DNA from: Microcoleaceae cyanobacterium UBA9251
GTDB lineage: Bacteria; Cyanobacteriota; Cyanobacteriia; Cyanobacteriales; Microcoleaceae
Assembly: GCA_003542015.1 (NCBI GenBank)
Contig: DPLL01000193.1
Span: 1 to 14,620 of the forward strand
Direction: 5' to 3'
DNA: 14,620 nucleotides
The notes under the pieces were generated by a model that did not search any database, was not told the DNA's origin, and was given only the letters and a program-made list of their open reading frames with translations. Position numbers and translations under genes: made by a program. Position 1 is the first letter of the stretch. Each line of letters begins with the position of its first letter. Below, piece by piece: positions 6,658 through 12,213 of the stretch.

Positions 6658-6684
6658 AATAGTGCCTACGATCGCTCTCACTGG

Positions 6685-7077
6685 TTAAGGAATAAAAAGA
6701 CGACCTGCACCCATATAATTATCAAGGTCAAGTAGGATTTCAACCAAACGAATGCTGCATCGCTCTCTGTATTCAAAATTAGTCATTCTATCTGTATTTC
6801 CAATCGTAATAACAGGTAGTGAATTCTCAGTATTATCCTCTTGAATTGTCTGTTCTAGAGAATCTATCCCTTTCATACTGCGATTAGCAGTTAAGAGAAT
6901 CATCTGATTTGTTTGGGCAAAGTTCCAGACAACGCGATCGCTTGCATTTACCGCTAACCCAACCTGTTCAAACATCACAAATTCGATCGGTACAATTTCC
7001 AGCCAACCCCCTGCTGTAATAGTCCCCAACAAAAGAATTGCATAGCCTTCAATATTGTGGTCAATCAGAAAATTCAT
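6685..7077 (-). CDS. DUF5615 (PIN-like) toxin of a DUF433/DUF5615 pair
   Basis: A 130-residue PIN-like protein. The opening MNFLIDHNIEG puts D6 at the first acidic position of the fold. D47 in VNASDRVVWNF and the LLTANRSMKG strand (61-70) match the second and third positions, but the third acidic residue appears as N65. The C-terminal extension NFEYRERCSIRLVEILLDLD is shared by cyanobacterial members, which databases sometimes mislabel as ACP S-malonyltransferases. Family knowledge suggests a ribonuclease-type toxin. Its start codon overlaps the stop of the upstream DUF433 gene by four bases (ATGA, 7074-7077), implying translational coupling. The Asn in place of Asp makes catalytic activity uncertain. 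Confidence 0.8.
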   Translation of the reverse strand: MNFLIDHNIEGYAILLLGTITAGGWLEIVPIEFVMFEQVGLAVNASDRVVWNFAQTNQMILLTANRSMKGIDSLEQTIQEDNTENSLPVITIGNTDRMTNFEYRERCSIRLVEILLDLDNYMGAGRLFIP

Positions 7078-7448
7078 GCTGTGATTCCCAGCTTGGCTTT
7101 GTGAGCTTGGATTTTAGCACGAATAGCTTCTTGTCCCGGCTTAGGAGGCATCGCCGCAATGCGGGCAAAGCGAGATCGATTTTTTTCTTCCCAATACTCT
7201 CGAATTTCCTCAGATGTTTGCAGCACGGTCTTATATTCGGCTTCAACTTCGCTACGATGTTCCTCTATGTAGGATAGTGCTGCATTGAGTTGTTCTTGAG
7301 TCAAGCGCAGCCATCCTGGAATTAATTTGGGTGTCCATCCAGCATTCAAGTAGTCCATGATGTCGTACACCGTGATGCGAGTTCCTGCGATAGTGAGTCC
7401 CCGTTCTGTACGGATTATGGCTGCTTTTCCGTTTGATGTCAGAGTCAT
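7074..7448 (-). CDS. DUF433 antitoxin-like protein
   Basis: A 124-residue protein. The core IIRTERGLTIAGTRITVYDI, then MDYLNAGWTPKLIPGWL and LTQEQLNAALSYIEEH, is the standard DUF433 fold, a compact winged or VapB-like helix-turn-helix normally paired with a DUF5615 toxin. A longer, basic C-terminal tail (KPGQEAIRAKIQAHKAKLG) follows. GGAAG lies about 8 bases before the ATG. A promoter candidate (TTGAGT, 16 bases, TATAAT) sits at 7495-7522. It precedes and overlaps its toxin gene, the usual antitoxin-first order, and probably represses its own promoter by analogy with other modules. Confidence 0.85.
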   Translation of the reverse strand: MTLTSNGKAAIIRTERGLTIAGTRITVYDIMDYLNAGWTPKLIPGWLRLTQEQLNAALSYIEEHRSEVEAEYKTVLQTSEEIREYWEEKNRSRFARIAAMPPKPGQEAIRAKIQAHKAKLGITA

Positions 7449-7494
7449 AGCTCTACTTCCTTAAAAACTAATTCTTATGCTATCTGTTAATTTC

Positions 7495-7522
7495 ATTATA
7501 TTGAAAATATTGTCTAACTCAA
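7495..7522 (-). promoter_or_regulatory. Promoter of the DUF433/DUF5615 operon
   Basis: On the minus strand TTGAGT (7517-7522) and TATAAT (7495-7500) are separated by 16 bases, about 47 bases upstream of the DUF433 ATG. It is a good sigma-70-type match in an otherwise gene-free 273-bp gap. Confidence 0.5.
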
Positions 7523-7599
7523 AGTTCTAAGTCGAAGTCAAAATCCTTGTCGTGTTCTCCCAATTTTTCCTAGCGAACGAGGCAGATACTCTAGACATC

Positions 7600-7624
7600 G
7601 GTTCCCAGGCAGAGCCGGGGAACC
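7600..7624. repeat. Interspersed palindrome GGTTCCCAGGC-AGA-GCCGGGGAACC
   Basis: Eleven-base arms (7600-7610 and 7614-7624) pair with one A-G mismatch around an AGA loop. GGTTCCC...GGGAACC palindromes of this wording are a frequent intergenic repeat in cyanobacteria. It has no T-run and lies between the toxin-antitoxin promoter and the 3' end of the ndh operon. Confidence 0.6.
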
Positions 7625-7660
7625 AGTTAATAATTAGCCAAAAAACAGATGGCGGTTTTT

Positions 7661-7695
7661 GCATAAAATTTGACTTTTACAGTCAAATTTCATGC
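7661..7695 (-). terminator. Strong hairpin after ndhJ, probable end of ndhCKJ transcript
   Basis: GCATAAAATTTGACT and AGTCAAATTTCATGC form a 15-bp stem with a single mismatch and a 5-base loop (7676-7680), starting 26 bases after the ndhJ stop. The stem is AT-rich and is not followed by a clear T-run, so it may be an mRNA 3'-end stabiliser instead of an intrinsic terminator. Confidence 0.5.
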
Positions 7696-7721
7696 TCTAA
7701 ACCCGCCCTCGCAAAACTCCC

Positions 7722-8225
7722 TTAATAAGCGTCTTGCAACTCGTAGAAATCCGGGGAAATATAATCTTTCCGCAGCGGCCAGCCTATCCAATCTTCGTTC
7801 ATCAAAATCCGTTTCAGATTCGGATGTCCTTCATAAACTATGCCGTACATATCGTAGGATTCCCGCTCTTGAAAATCCGCAGCCTTCCAAATCCAGTAGA
7901 CTGATGGCACTCTGGGATCTTCGCGGGGAATAAATACTTTGACGCGCACTTCTTCGGGATGGGAAGCATTATCTGTCAGCTTAGCCAAGTGGTAAACGCT
8001 GACTAAATCTTCTCCCGGCCCTTGGTCGTAGGCGCACTGGCACTGCATATAATTAAACCCGTAGGCATACAGTGCTGTTGACATCGGAATTAAGAAGTCT
8101 CGATCGACCTTTAATATCTCCACGCCCAAATTATCGGCCGCTAAAGCTTCGTGTTCAAAGCCATTCTGAGTCAACCACTGGGAAACCTTCCCAGCTTCAA
8201 CGATCGCAGATTCTTGCTCAGCCAC
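7722..8225 (-). CDS. ndhJ: NAD(P)H-quinone oxidoreductase subunit J
   Basis: A 167-residue NuoC/30-kDa-type subunit of the thylakoid NDH-1 complex, which takes electrons from ferredoxin for cyclic flow, respiration and CO2 uptake. The conserved 30-kDa signature is present: ESYDMYGIVYEGHPNLKRIL, then WIGWPLRKDYISPDFYELQD at the C-terminus. Upstream are ALYAYGFNYMQCQ and VPSVYWIWKAADFQERE. I place the start at GTG 8225 (VAEQESAIV), because AGGAGG lies six bases upstream. The frame is open nine codons further to a TTG but that region is not conserved. It overlaps the ndhK stop by 8 bases, so it is translated coupled to ndhK. It is last gene of ndhC-ndhK-ndhJ. Confidence 0.96.
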   Translation of the reverse strand: MAEQESAIVEAGKVSQWLTQNGFEHEALAADNLGVEILKVDRDFLIPMSTALYAYGFNYMQCQCAYDQGPGEDLVSVYHLAKLTDNASHPEEVRVKVFIPREDPRVPSVYWIWKAADFQERESYDMYGIVYEGHPNLKRILMNEDWIGWPLRKDYISPDFYELQDAY

Positions 8226-8943
8226 GGTTGACCTCCTGTGTTTGTGATGCAAGCAGGGCAGGTGGAACTGGCATTCCCATAGCTTCCGTCAATTCCTTCG
8301 GCGGAGCCATCCGGCCGGGAATTGACAAATATTTGCCATCCAAAATGTCATCTACTACCTTCATTTTGTGGGGTCTGGTGTAGTAGCGGTGGGTTGGGAG
8401 CAAGTTGCCGCGTTCTTGCATGGAATCGTTGGCGATTTTTTTCCGCAGTTTGATGATTGCGTCAATAATCGCTTCTGGACGGGGGGGACAGCCTGGTATG
8501 TAGACGTCTACGGGGATCAGTTTGTCAACGCCTCTGACTGCTGTGGGGGAGTCTACGCTGAACATTCCACCGGTGATCGTGCAAGCGCCCATCGCGATCA
8601 CGTATTTGGGTTCGGGCATTTGTTCGTACAGCCGCACCAAGATGGGGGCGTACTTCATGGTGATCGTACCGGCGGTGATTAGCAAGTCGGCTTGTCTGGG
8701 GCTCGATCGCGGTACTAAGCCAAAGCGATCGAAGTCAAAGCGCGAACCGATCAAAGCTGCAAATTCGATGAAGCAGCAAGCAGTGCCGTAAAGTAGCGGC
8801 CACAGGCTCGAAAGTCTCGCCCAATTGTAGATGTCATCAACCGTAGTTAGGATGACATTCTCTGATAATTCGGTGGTGACTTCAGGGCGAAGCGCGGGGT
8901 TGACAATTAGAGGTTTTTGTGATGTATCAGAACTTAAGACCAT
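8218..8943 (-). CDS. ndhK: NAD(P)H-quinone oxidoreductase subunit K
   Basis: A 241-residue NuoB/PSST-type subunit that carries the terminal 4Fe-4S cluster (N2) next to the quinone site of NDH-1. All four cluster cysteines are visible: C56 and C57 in GTACCFIEFAA, C121 in GACTITGG, and C152 in IPGCPPRPEA. DRFGLVPRSSPRQADLLI is also characteristic. The frame is open 37 codons upstream but that part overlaps ndhC and is not NdhK-like. The ATG at 8943 (MVLSSDTSQ) has AAGGAG seven bases upstream and gives the normal length. It overlaps the ndhC end by 10 bases and ndhJ by 8, a tightly coupled operon as in other cyanobacteria and chloroplasts. Confidence 0.97.
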   Translation of the reverse strand: MVLSSDTSQKPLIVNPALRPEVTTELSENVILTTVDDIYNWARLSSLWPLLYGTACCFIEFAALIGSRFDFDRFGLVPRSSPRQADLLITAGTITMKYAPILVRLYEQMPEPKYVIAMGACTITGGMFSVDSPTAVRGVDKLIPVDVYIPGCPPRPEAIIDAIIKLRKKIANDSMQERGNLLPTHRYYTRPHKMKVVDDILDGKYLSIPGRMAPPKELTEAMGMPVPPALLASQTQEVNRG

Positions 8944-9296
8944 TCCAAGGCTCCTTTGCGCCATGCATAGACAAGAGCAATAACGAGGATCGTGATAAAA
9001 AACAAGGCTTCGATAAAAGCCAACAGTCCTAGCTGGTTGAAAGCAACCGCCCAAGGATAGAGGAAGACGGTCTCTACATCAAAGATGACGAAGACCAGGG
9101 CGAACATATAATATCGGATGTTGAACTGAATCCAGGCTCCGCCGATCGGCTCAACGCCAGATTCGTAGGTAGTGCGCCGATCGTAGGGACGACTTTTGGG
9201 CCGCAGTACCTTCGCCGCCGTGAGGGCGAGGATAGGGACTAGGCTGGAAATTAGCAGGAAGCCTAAGAAATACTCGTAGCCGCTGAGTGCAAACAC
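8934..9296 (-). CDS. ndhC: NAD(P)H-quinone oxidoreductase subunit 3
   Basis: A 120-residue NuoA-type membrane subunit of NDH-1. Three hydrophobic segments lie at about 8-29, 62-83 and 87-111. The loop YESGVEPIGGAWIQFNIRYY between the first two is the family signature and lines the quinone/proton path. FVIFDVETVFLYPW is equally diagnostic. The start is a GTG at 9296, common for ndhC; no strong Shine-Dalgarno is seen. It is first gene of the operon and shares a 162-bp divergent upstream region with rubA. Confidence 0.97.
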   Translation of the reverse strand: MFALSGYEYFLGFLLISSLVPILALTAAKVLRPKSRPYDRRTTYESGVEPIGGAWIQFNIRYYMFALVFVIFDVETVFLYPWAVAFNQLGLLAFIEALFFITILVIALVYAWRKGALEWS

Positions 9297-9344
9297 GGTG
9301 AATAATTACTGCCTAGGTGAAAGGGTTTGTAACTCGATCTTTAC

Positions 9345-9350
9345 ATTATA
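9345..9350 (-). promoter_or_regulatory. Probable -10 element of the ndhC operon
   Basis: TATAAT in CTATATAATGTA on the minus strand, 48 bases before the ndhC GTG. No good -35 lies at the right distance. On the other strand TATATT at 9421-9426, 32 bases before rubA, is a weaker candidate for the divergent promoter. Confidence 0.4.
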
Positions 9351-9458
9351 TAGATTGTGTGTAACTGAAATTACGAGTTGGTTGAGATTAATCGTCCATC
9401 TTCTGCAATAATTTTTAATGTATATTTTAAGCTTAGCTGACCTACTCTTTTTGGATCT

Positions 9459-9794
9459 ATGAGCGATCGAGCCACTGAGACGAAAACCCTCGATCGGCAC
9501 GAGTGCCGAGCCTGCGGCTACGTCTACAATCCTAAAAAGGGCGATCCTAAAAATGCAATTGCCCCCGGCACTGCTTTTACAGATGTGACCCAAACTTGGG
9601 TGTGTCCCGTTTGCGGGGCACGCAAGTCGATGTTTCAAAATCTTGGTCAGATGGAAGGGGCGTCGGGATTTAAGGCAAATCAGCGCTACGGCGTCGGCGT
9701 CAACGGCATGACTGAAGGTCAGAAAAGTTTACTGATTTTTGGCGGCTTGGTCGTTGGTTTCTTGTTTTTACTTAGTATGTATGGTTTGCAGTAA
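9459..9794 (+). CDS. rubA: Membrane-anchored rubredoxin
   Basis: A 111-residue rubredoxin. The iron is held by C16-x-x-C19 (HECRACGYVYNP) and C49-x-x-C52 (WVCPVCGARKS). A linker then leads to one transmembrane helix at about 90-108 (LLIFGGLVVGFLFLLSM). This form is specific to oxygenic phototrophs. The cyanobacterial protein is needed for photosystem assembly: it was first described for PSI cluster F(X) and later also linked to early PSII assembly with Ycf48. The gene order rubA-ycf48-psbEFLJ seen here is the conserved one. Its 3' end overlaps ycf48 by 14 bases. No strong ribosome-binding site is visible. Confidence 0.96.
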   Translation: MSDRATETKTLDRHECRACGYVYNPKKGDPKNAIAPGTAFTDVTQTWVCPVCGARKSMFQNLGQMEGASGFKANQRYGVGVNGMTEGQKSLLIFGGLVVGFLFLLSMYGLQ

Positions 9795-10794
9795 GACGAT
9801 TGTGAGAGTTTGGCAACGAATTGTAATTTTATTGAGTGCGGCACTCATCTGTGCCAGTTGCAGCACCATTGGTTCTGTGAGTTACAACCCTTGGCAGGTA
9901 ATTTCCTTGCCGACGGAAGCTAATTTACAGGATATTGCCTTTGCGGGCAATGCTCAGCACGGCTGGGTGGTGGGTTCTGAGGCGACTCTGTTTGAAACTG
10001 TGGACGGCGGTTCTAACTGGAAACCGATCGCCCTGGATATTGACGAGCCGAGGTCGCGTTTTTCGTCGGTGAGCTTTTCGGGTTCCGAAGGCTGGATTGT
10101 CGGCCAGCCTTCGGTTTTGCTCCACACGGACGATGAGGGCAAGTCTTGGACTCGGATTGCTTTGAGCTCTCAGTTACCAGGCTCTCCGAGTACGATCGTC
10201 GCTTCTGGCCCGAACTCGGCAGAAATGACAACGGATGTGGGAGCGATTTACCGGACTTCTGACGGCGGCAAGAATTGGAAAGCTGTTGTTCAGGATTCTT
10301 TTGGAGTCGTTCGCAATATCAACCGTTCTGAAGACGGACAATATGTTGCGGTTTCCTCGAAGGGAAATTTCTATTCAGTCTGGAAACCGGGACAGAATAC
10401 TTGGGAACCTCACAACCGCAATAGTTCTCGTCGCCTCCAAAATATGGGCTTTACCAAGGACGGGCGTTTGTGGATGATCGCCCGCGGTGGTCAGATTCAG
10501 TTTAGTGACCCGTCAGAAGCCGAAGGTTGGGGAAAACCGTTTTTTCCCGATCGCAAGGCGAGTTGGGGTTTGCTAGACATGGCTTACCGGACTGATAATG
10601 AAGTTTGGGTGGCTGGTGGCGGCGGAAATTTGCTGTGCAGTTTGGATGGCGGGAAAACTTGGCAAAAAGACCGCGAAGTCGAAGATGTACCCGCGAATTT
10701 TTACAGGATTGTCTTTATGGGCCCAGCACGCGGATTTATTATCGGCGCGAACGGTACTCTACTTAAATATCAAGGTTCAGCGCAAGCTGCTTGA
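9781..10794 (+). CDS. ycf48: Photosystem II assembly factor Ycf48 (HCF136)
   Basis: A 337-residue seven-bladed beta-propeller of the thylakoid lumen that binds D1 precursor during PSII reaction-centre assembly and repair. Repeated Asp-box-like turns are visible: VDGGSNWKPI, DDEGKSWTRI, SDGGKNWKAV and LDGGKTWQKD, each following GWVVG-type strands. An N-terminal hydrophobic segment (RIVILLSAALICASC) ends at a cysteine that fits a lipoprotein signal, although the -3 residue is Cys and not Leu. I start it at ATG 9781, inside the rubA end. An upstream ATG at 9739 would add 14 residues entirely overlapping rubA and spoil the signal peptide. psbE follows after 53 bp. Confidence 0.95.
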   Translation: MVCSKTIVRVWQRIVILLSAALICASCSTIGSVSYNPWQVISLPTEANLQDIAFAGNAQHGWVVGSEATLFETVDGGSNWKPIALDIDEPRSRFSSVSFSGSEGWIVGQPSVLLHTDDEGKSWTRIALSSQLPGSPSTIVASGPNSAEMTTDVGAIYRTSDGGKNWKAVVQDSFGVVRNINRSEDGQYVAVSSKGNFYSVWKPGQNTWEPHNRNSSRRLQNMGFTKDGRLWMIARGGQIQFSDPSEAEGWGKPFFPDRKASWGLLDMAYRTDNEVWVAGGGGNLLCSLDGGKTWQKDREVEDVPANFYRIVFMGPARGFIIGANGTLLKYQGSAQAA

Positions 10795-10847
10795 TAGTAG
10801 AATAGTGATAGAGATTGTCTGTCGATTTGTTGAAAGGAGAATTTTAG

Positions 10848-11096
10848 ATGGCCGGTTCAACTGGAGAACGTCCGTTTGGGGACATTGTTACAAGTATCCG
10901 TTATTGGGTAATTCACAGCATCACTATTCCGGCTTTGTTTATCGCTGGATGGCTGTTTGTACAGACTGGTTTGGCTTACGATGCCTTCGGCACTCCTCGC
11001 CCTAACCAGTATTTCACTCCGCAGCGGGAAGAAGTGCCGATTATCTCGGATCGCTTTGAAGCTAAGAAACAAGTAGATCGGTTCATCGGCAAGTAA
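10848..11096 (+). CDS. psbE: Cytochrome b559 alpha subunit
   Basis: An 82-residue PsbE. Stromal N-terminus MAGSTGERPFGDIVTSIRYW, the heme-ligating H23 in VIHSITIPALFIAGWLF, one transmembrane helix (about 21-40), and a lumenal tail ending in DRFEAKKQVDRFIGK. With PsbF it binds the heme of cytochrome b559 and is essential for PSII assembly. AAGGAG lies 8 bases before the ATG. It is first of four tightly packed psb genes. Confidence 0.98.
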   Translation: MAGSTGERPFGDIVTSIRYWVIHSITIPALFIAGWLFVQTGLAYDAFGTPRPNQYFTPQREEVPIISDRFEAKKQVDRFIGK

Positions 11097-11117
11097 TTTA
11101 ACAAGGAGTTTGAAAAA

Positions 11118-11252
11118 ATGACGGGCAGAACCCCCAATGAGCCAATTTCGTATCCGATTTTTACGGTGCGTTGGTTGGCAGTTCATACTTTAGGTGTCCC
11201 AACTCTTTTCTTTTTGGGCGCGATCGCAGCAATGCAATTTATTCAACGATAG
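11118..11252 (+). CDS. psbF: Cytochrome b559 beta subunit
   Basis: A 44-residue protein read directly from the sequence: MTGRTPNEPISYPIFTVRWL, then AVHTLGVPTLFFLGAIAAMQ and FIQR. H23 is the second axial heme ligand. One transmembrane helix spans about residues 20-40. AAGGAG sits 10 bases before the ATG, and the gene begins 21 bases after the psbE stop. Confidence 0.97.
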   Translation: MTGRTPNEPISYPIFTVRWLAVHTLGVPTLFFLGAIAAMQFIQR

Positions 11253-11261
11253 GAGTTTACA

Positions 11262-11384
11262 ATGCCTGAGCGCCTTCCTAATCCCAATGAGCAGCCTGTT
11301 GAGTTAAACCGGACTTCTCTTTATTTGGGTTTGTTGCTGATTTTTGTTTTGGGTATTTTGTTTTCCAGTTATTTCTTTAACTAA
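11262..11384 (+). CDS. psbL: Photosystem II protein L
   Basis: A 40-residue PsbL: MPERLPNPNEQPVELNRTSL, then YLGLLLIFVLGILFSSYFFN. The polar N-terminus with NRTSLY and the single transmembrane helix are diagnostic. It lies at the PSII monomer interface and supports Q(A) function. AGGAG, overlapping the psbF stop, lies 7 bases upstream. Confidence 0.97.
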   Translation: MPERLPNPNEQPVELNRTSLYLGLLLIFVLGILFSSYFFN

Positions 11385-11453
11385 CTGGTGTTTGAGTTGG
11401 CTTTCGATAGTTCGATCGAATTTATTTAGCTGTGAATTAGTGAGGTGATGGCT

Positions 11454-11573
11454 ATGTCTAGTGGTGGCAGAATTCCTTTGTGGATAGTGGGTACTGTGGC
11501 TGGCCTCGGTGCTTTGGGTATCTTGTCTCTTTTCTTTTACGGCGCTTATGCCGGTTTAGGTTCTTCTATGTAA
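11454..11573 (+). CDS. psbJ: Photosystem II protein J
   Basis: A 39-residue PsbJ: MSSGGRIPLWIVGTVAGLGA, then LGILSLFFYGAYAGLGSSM. GRIPLW and FFYGAYAGLGSS are the family hallmarks, with one transmembrane helix between. An in-frame ATG two codons earlier (11448) is only two bases from GAGG, too close; the ATG at 11454 has proper spacing. It affects electron flow around Q(A)/Q(B) and PSII assembly. The gap from psbL is 69 bp, longer than the other gaps in the operon. Confidence 0.96.
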   Translation: MSSGGRIPLWIVGTVAGLGALGILSLFFYGAYAGLGSSM

Positions 11574-11604
11574 GGAGAATTGGGCGTATTTTATGCCTCT
11601 AACC

Positions 11605-11630
11605 CCCCTTTTTCAAGGGGTTGAATTTTA
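11605..11630 (+). terminator. Likely terminator of the rubA-ycf48-psbEFLJ transcript
   Basis: CCCCTT-TTTC-AAGGGG (11605-11620), a six-base GC-rich stem with a four-base loop, is followed by TTGAATTTTA. It begins 31 bases after the psbJ stop. Confidence 0.55.
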
Positions 11631-11638
11631 GCAATTTT

Positions 11639-11684
11639 GCTGTTAGATACCCGCAGGCTTAAAGTGCTGCGGGTATCTAACAGC
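11639..11684. repeat. Perfect 17-bp inverted repeat
   Basis: CTGTTAGATACCCGCAG (11640-11656) and its exact reverse complement (11667-11683) surround the 10-base loop GCTTAAAGTG; G11639-C11684 extends the stem. No T-run follows. It could act as a second terminator, an mRNA stabiliser or an interspersed palindrome. Confidence 0.7.
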
Positions 11685-11730
11685 GCTCTTGTCCGATCGC
11701 TTTTGAAATTAGCTAAAAGTTGTGAGTAGA

Positions 11731-12023
11731 GTCAGGAACCCCGCCCTTAAGGGACGGGGCTTGCAAGAGTAATCAAACAAGCCATTCTGACCAGCCTAAG
11801 TCTTAGCTGACTACGTTATTTGAGTCAAGACACCCGCTTGATGCGACGCTAGTCCCTTGCTCTGTCGCTGCTAGTTAAACAGTTCTAAGGTCACTGGAAC
11901 AGTGCTTTCAGCCTAACAAGCTCTTATAACATTGGCGAAGCGAACTTTACCCGAAAGGGACTGGAGACAACCATATCTCCAAAGGAGGGGCAACCATACC
12001 CCTCCGCCTCGCAAGAGGTAGGC
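11731..12023 (+). ncRNA. HEARO / IscB omega RNA-like structured RNA
   Basis: A run of local hairpins suggests a large structured RNA: CCCCG-CCC-TTAA-GGG-CGGGG (11739-11759), TCAAG...CTTGA and GCGAC...GTCGC near 11823-11872, CACTG-GAA-CAGTG (11892-11904), GGAGA-CAACCATA-TCTCC (11963-11980), GGAGGGG-CAACCATA-CCCCTCC (11984-12005) and CCTC-GCAA-GAGG with a GNRA tetraloop (12007-12018). Stretches such as AGTTCTAAGGTCACTGGAAC, CAGCCTAAC and CTTATAACATTGGC are what I recall from cyanobacterial HEARO RNAs, which serve as guide-carrying omega RNAs for IscB nucleases. No iscB follows: only ~190 bases of hairpin-rich DNA precede the next gene. The identification is from memory and has not been confirmed with a covariance model. 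Confidence 0.6.
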
Positions 12024-12213
12024 AACTAATTTATCGAATCAAACAAAGGCGATGCATTGAGCGAAGCCGAAGTGACGGGGTTTCAACCCTGCGCTTCGCT
12101 CCGCCCAATTTTCTGATGAATTTTCAGAATATTCACAGGACGCTAAAGCATCCCGTGTCGCTTTTCCTCCCAGGGCTAAAGCCGCTGGGTTTCCAAGCTT
12201 CCGCGAGGTATTT
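12024..12213. other. Hairpin-rich right end of the predicted element; no gene
   Basis: This lies where an iscB gene would normally follow the RNA. It contains the three hairpins at 12059-12101, 12111-12129 and 12169-12189 and a few start-like triplets with no meaningful reading frame. The final bases CCGCGAGGTATTT contain the GAGG (12205-12208) that serves as ribosome-binding site of the following gene. Confidence 0.55.

Larger units (their letters stand above)
11731..12213 (+). mobile_element. Non-autonomous IscB/IS605-type element without ORF (predicted)
   Basis: This 483-bp stretch has no credible gene but is full of hairpins. It begins with GTCAGGAACCCCGCCC (hairpin 11739-11759). It continues with a predicted omega RNA (to about 12023), then GAGCGAAGC...GCTTCGCTC (12059-12067 with 12093-12101), TTCTGA...TCAGAA (12111-12129) and CCCAGGGCTAAAGCCGCTGGG (12169-12189). 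It ends directly before ATGA at 12214. End hairpins without terminal inverted repeats or target duplication fit the IS200/IS605 superfamily. HEARO elements are known to sit just 5' of ATGA or GTGA. Neither iscB, tnpB nor tnpA is present, so movement would need proteins supplied in trans. Exact ends are inferred. Confidence 0.55.

Noticed and set aside
8944..9054. An upstream extension of ndhK by 37 codons.
   Set aside because: It lies wholly inside ndhC in another frame and is unlike NdhK N-termini; the ATG at 8943 has a good ribosome-binding site.
10598..11005. A 135-codon plus-strand frame spanning ycf48 and psbE.
   Set aside because: It is out of frame with two certain genes (Ycf48 and PsbE), and its translation has no family-like features.
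12024..12213. A possible remnant of iscB or tnpB coding sequence downstream of the omega RNA-like region.
   Set aside because: No frame on either strand shows RuvC, HNH or zinc-finger motifs; the stretch is accounted for by hairpins.
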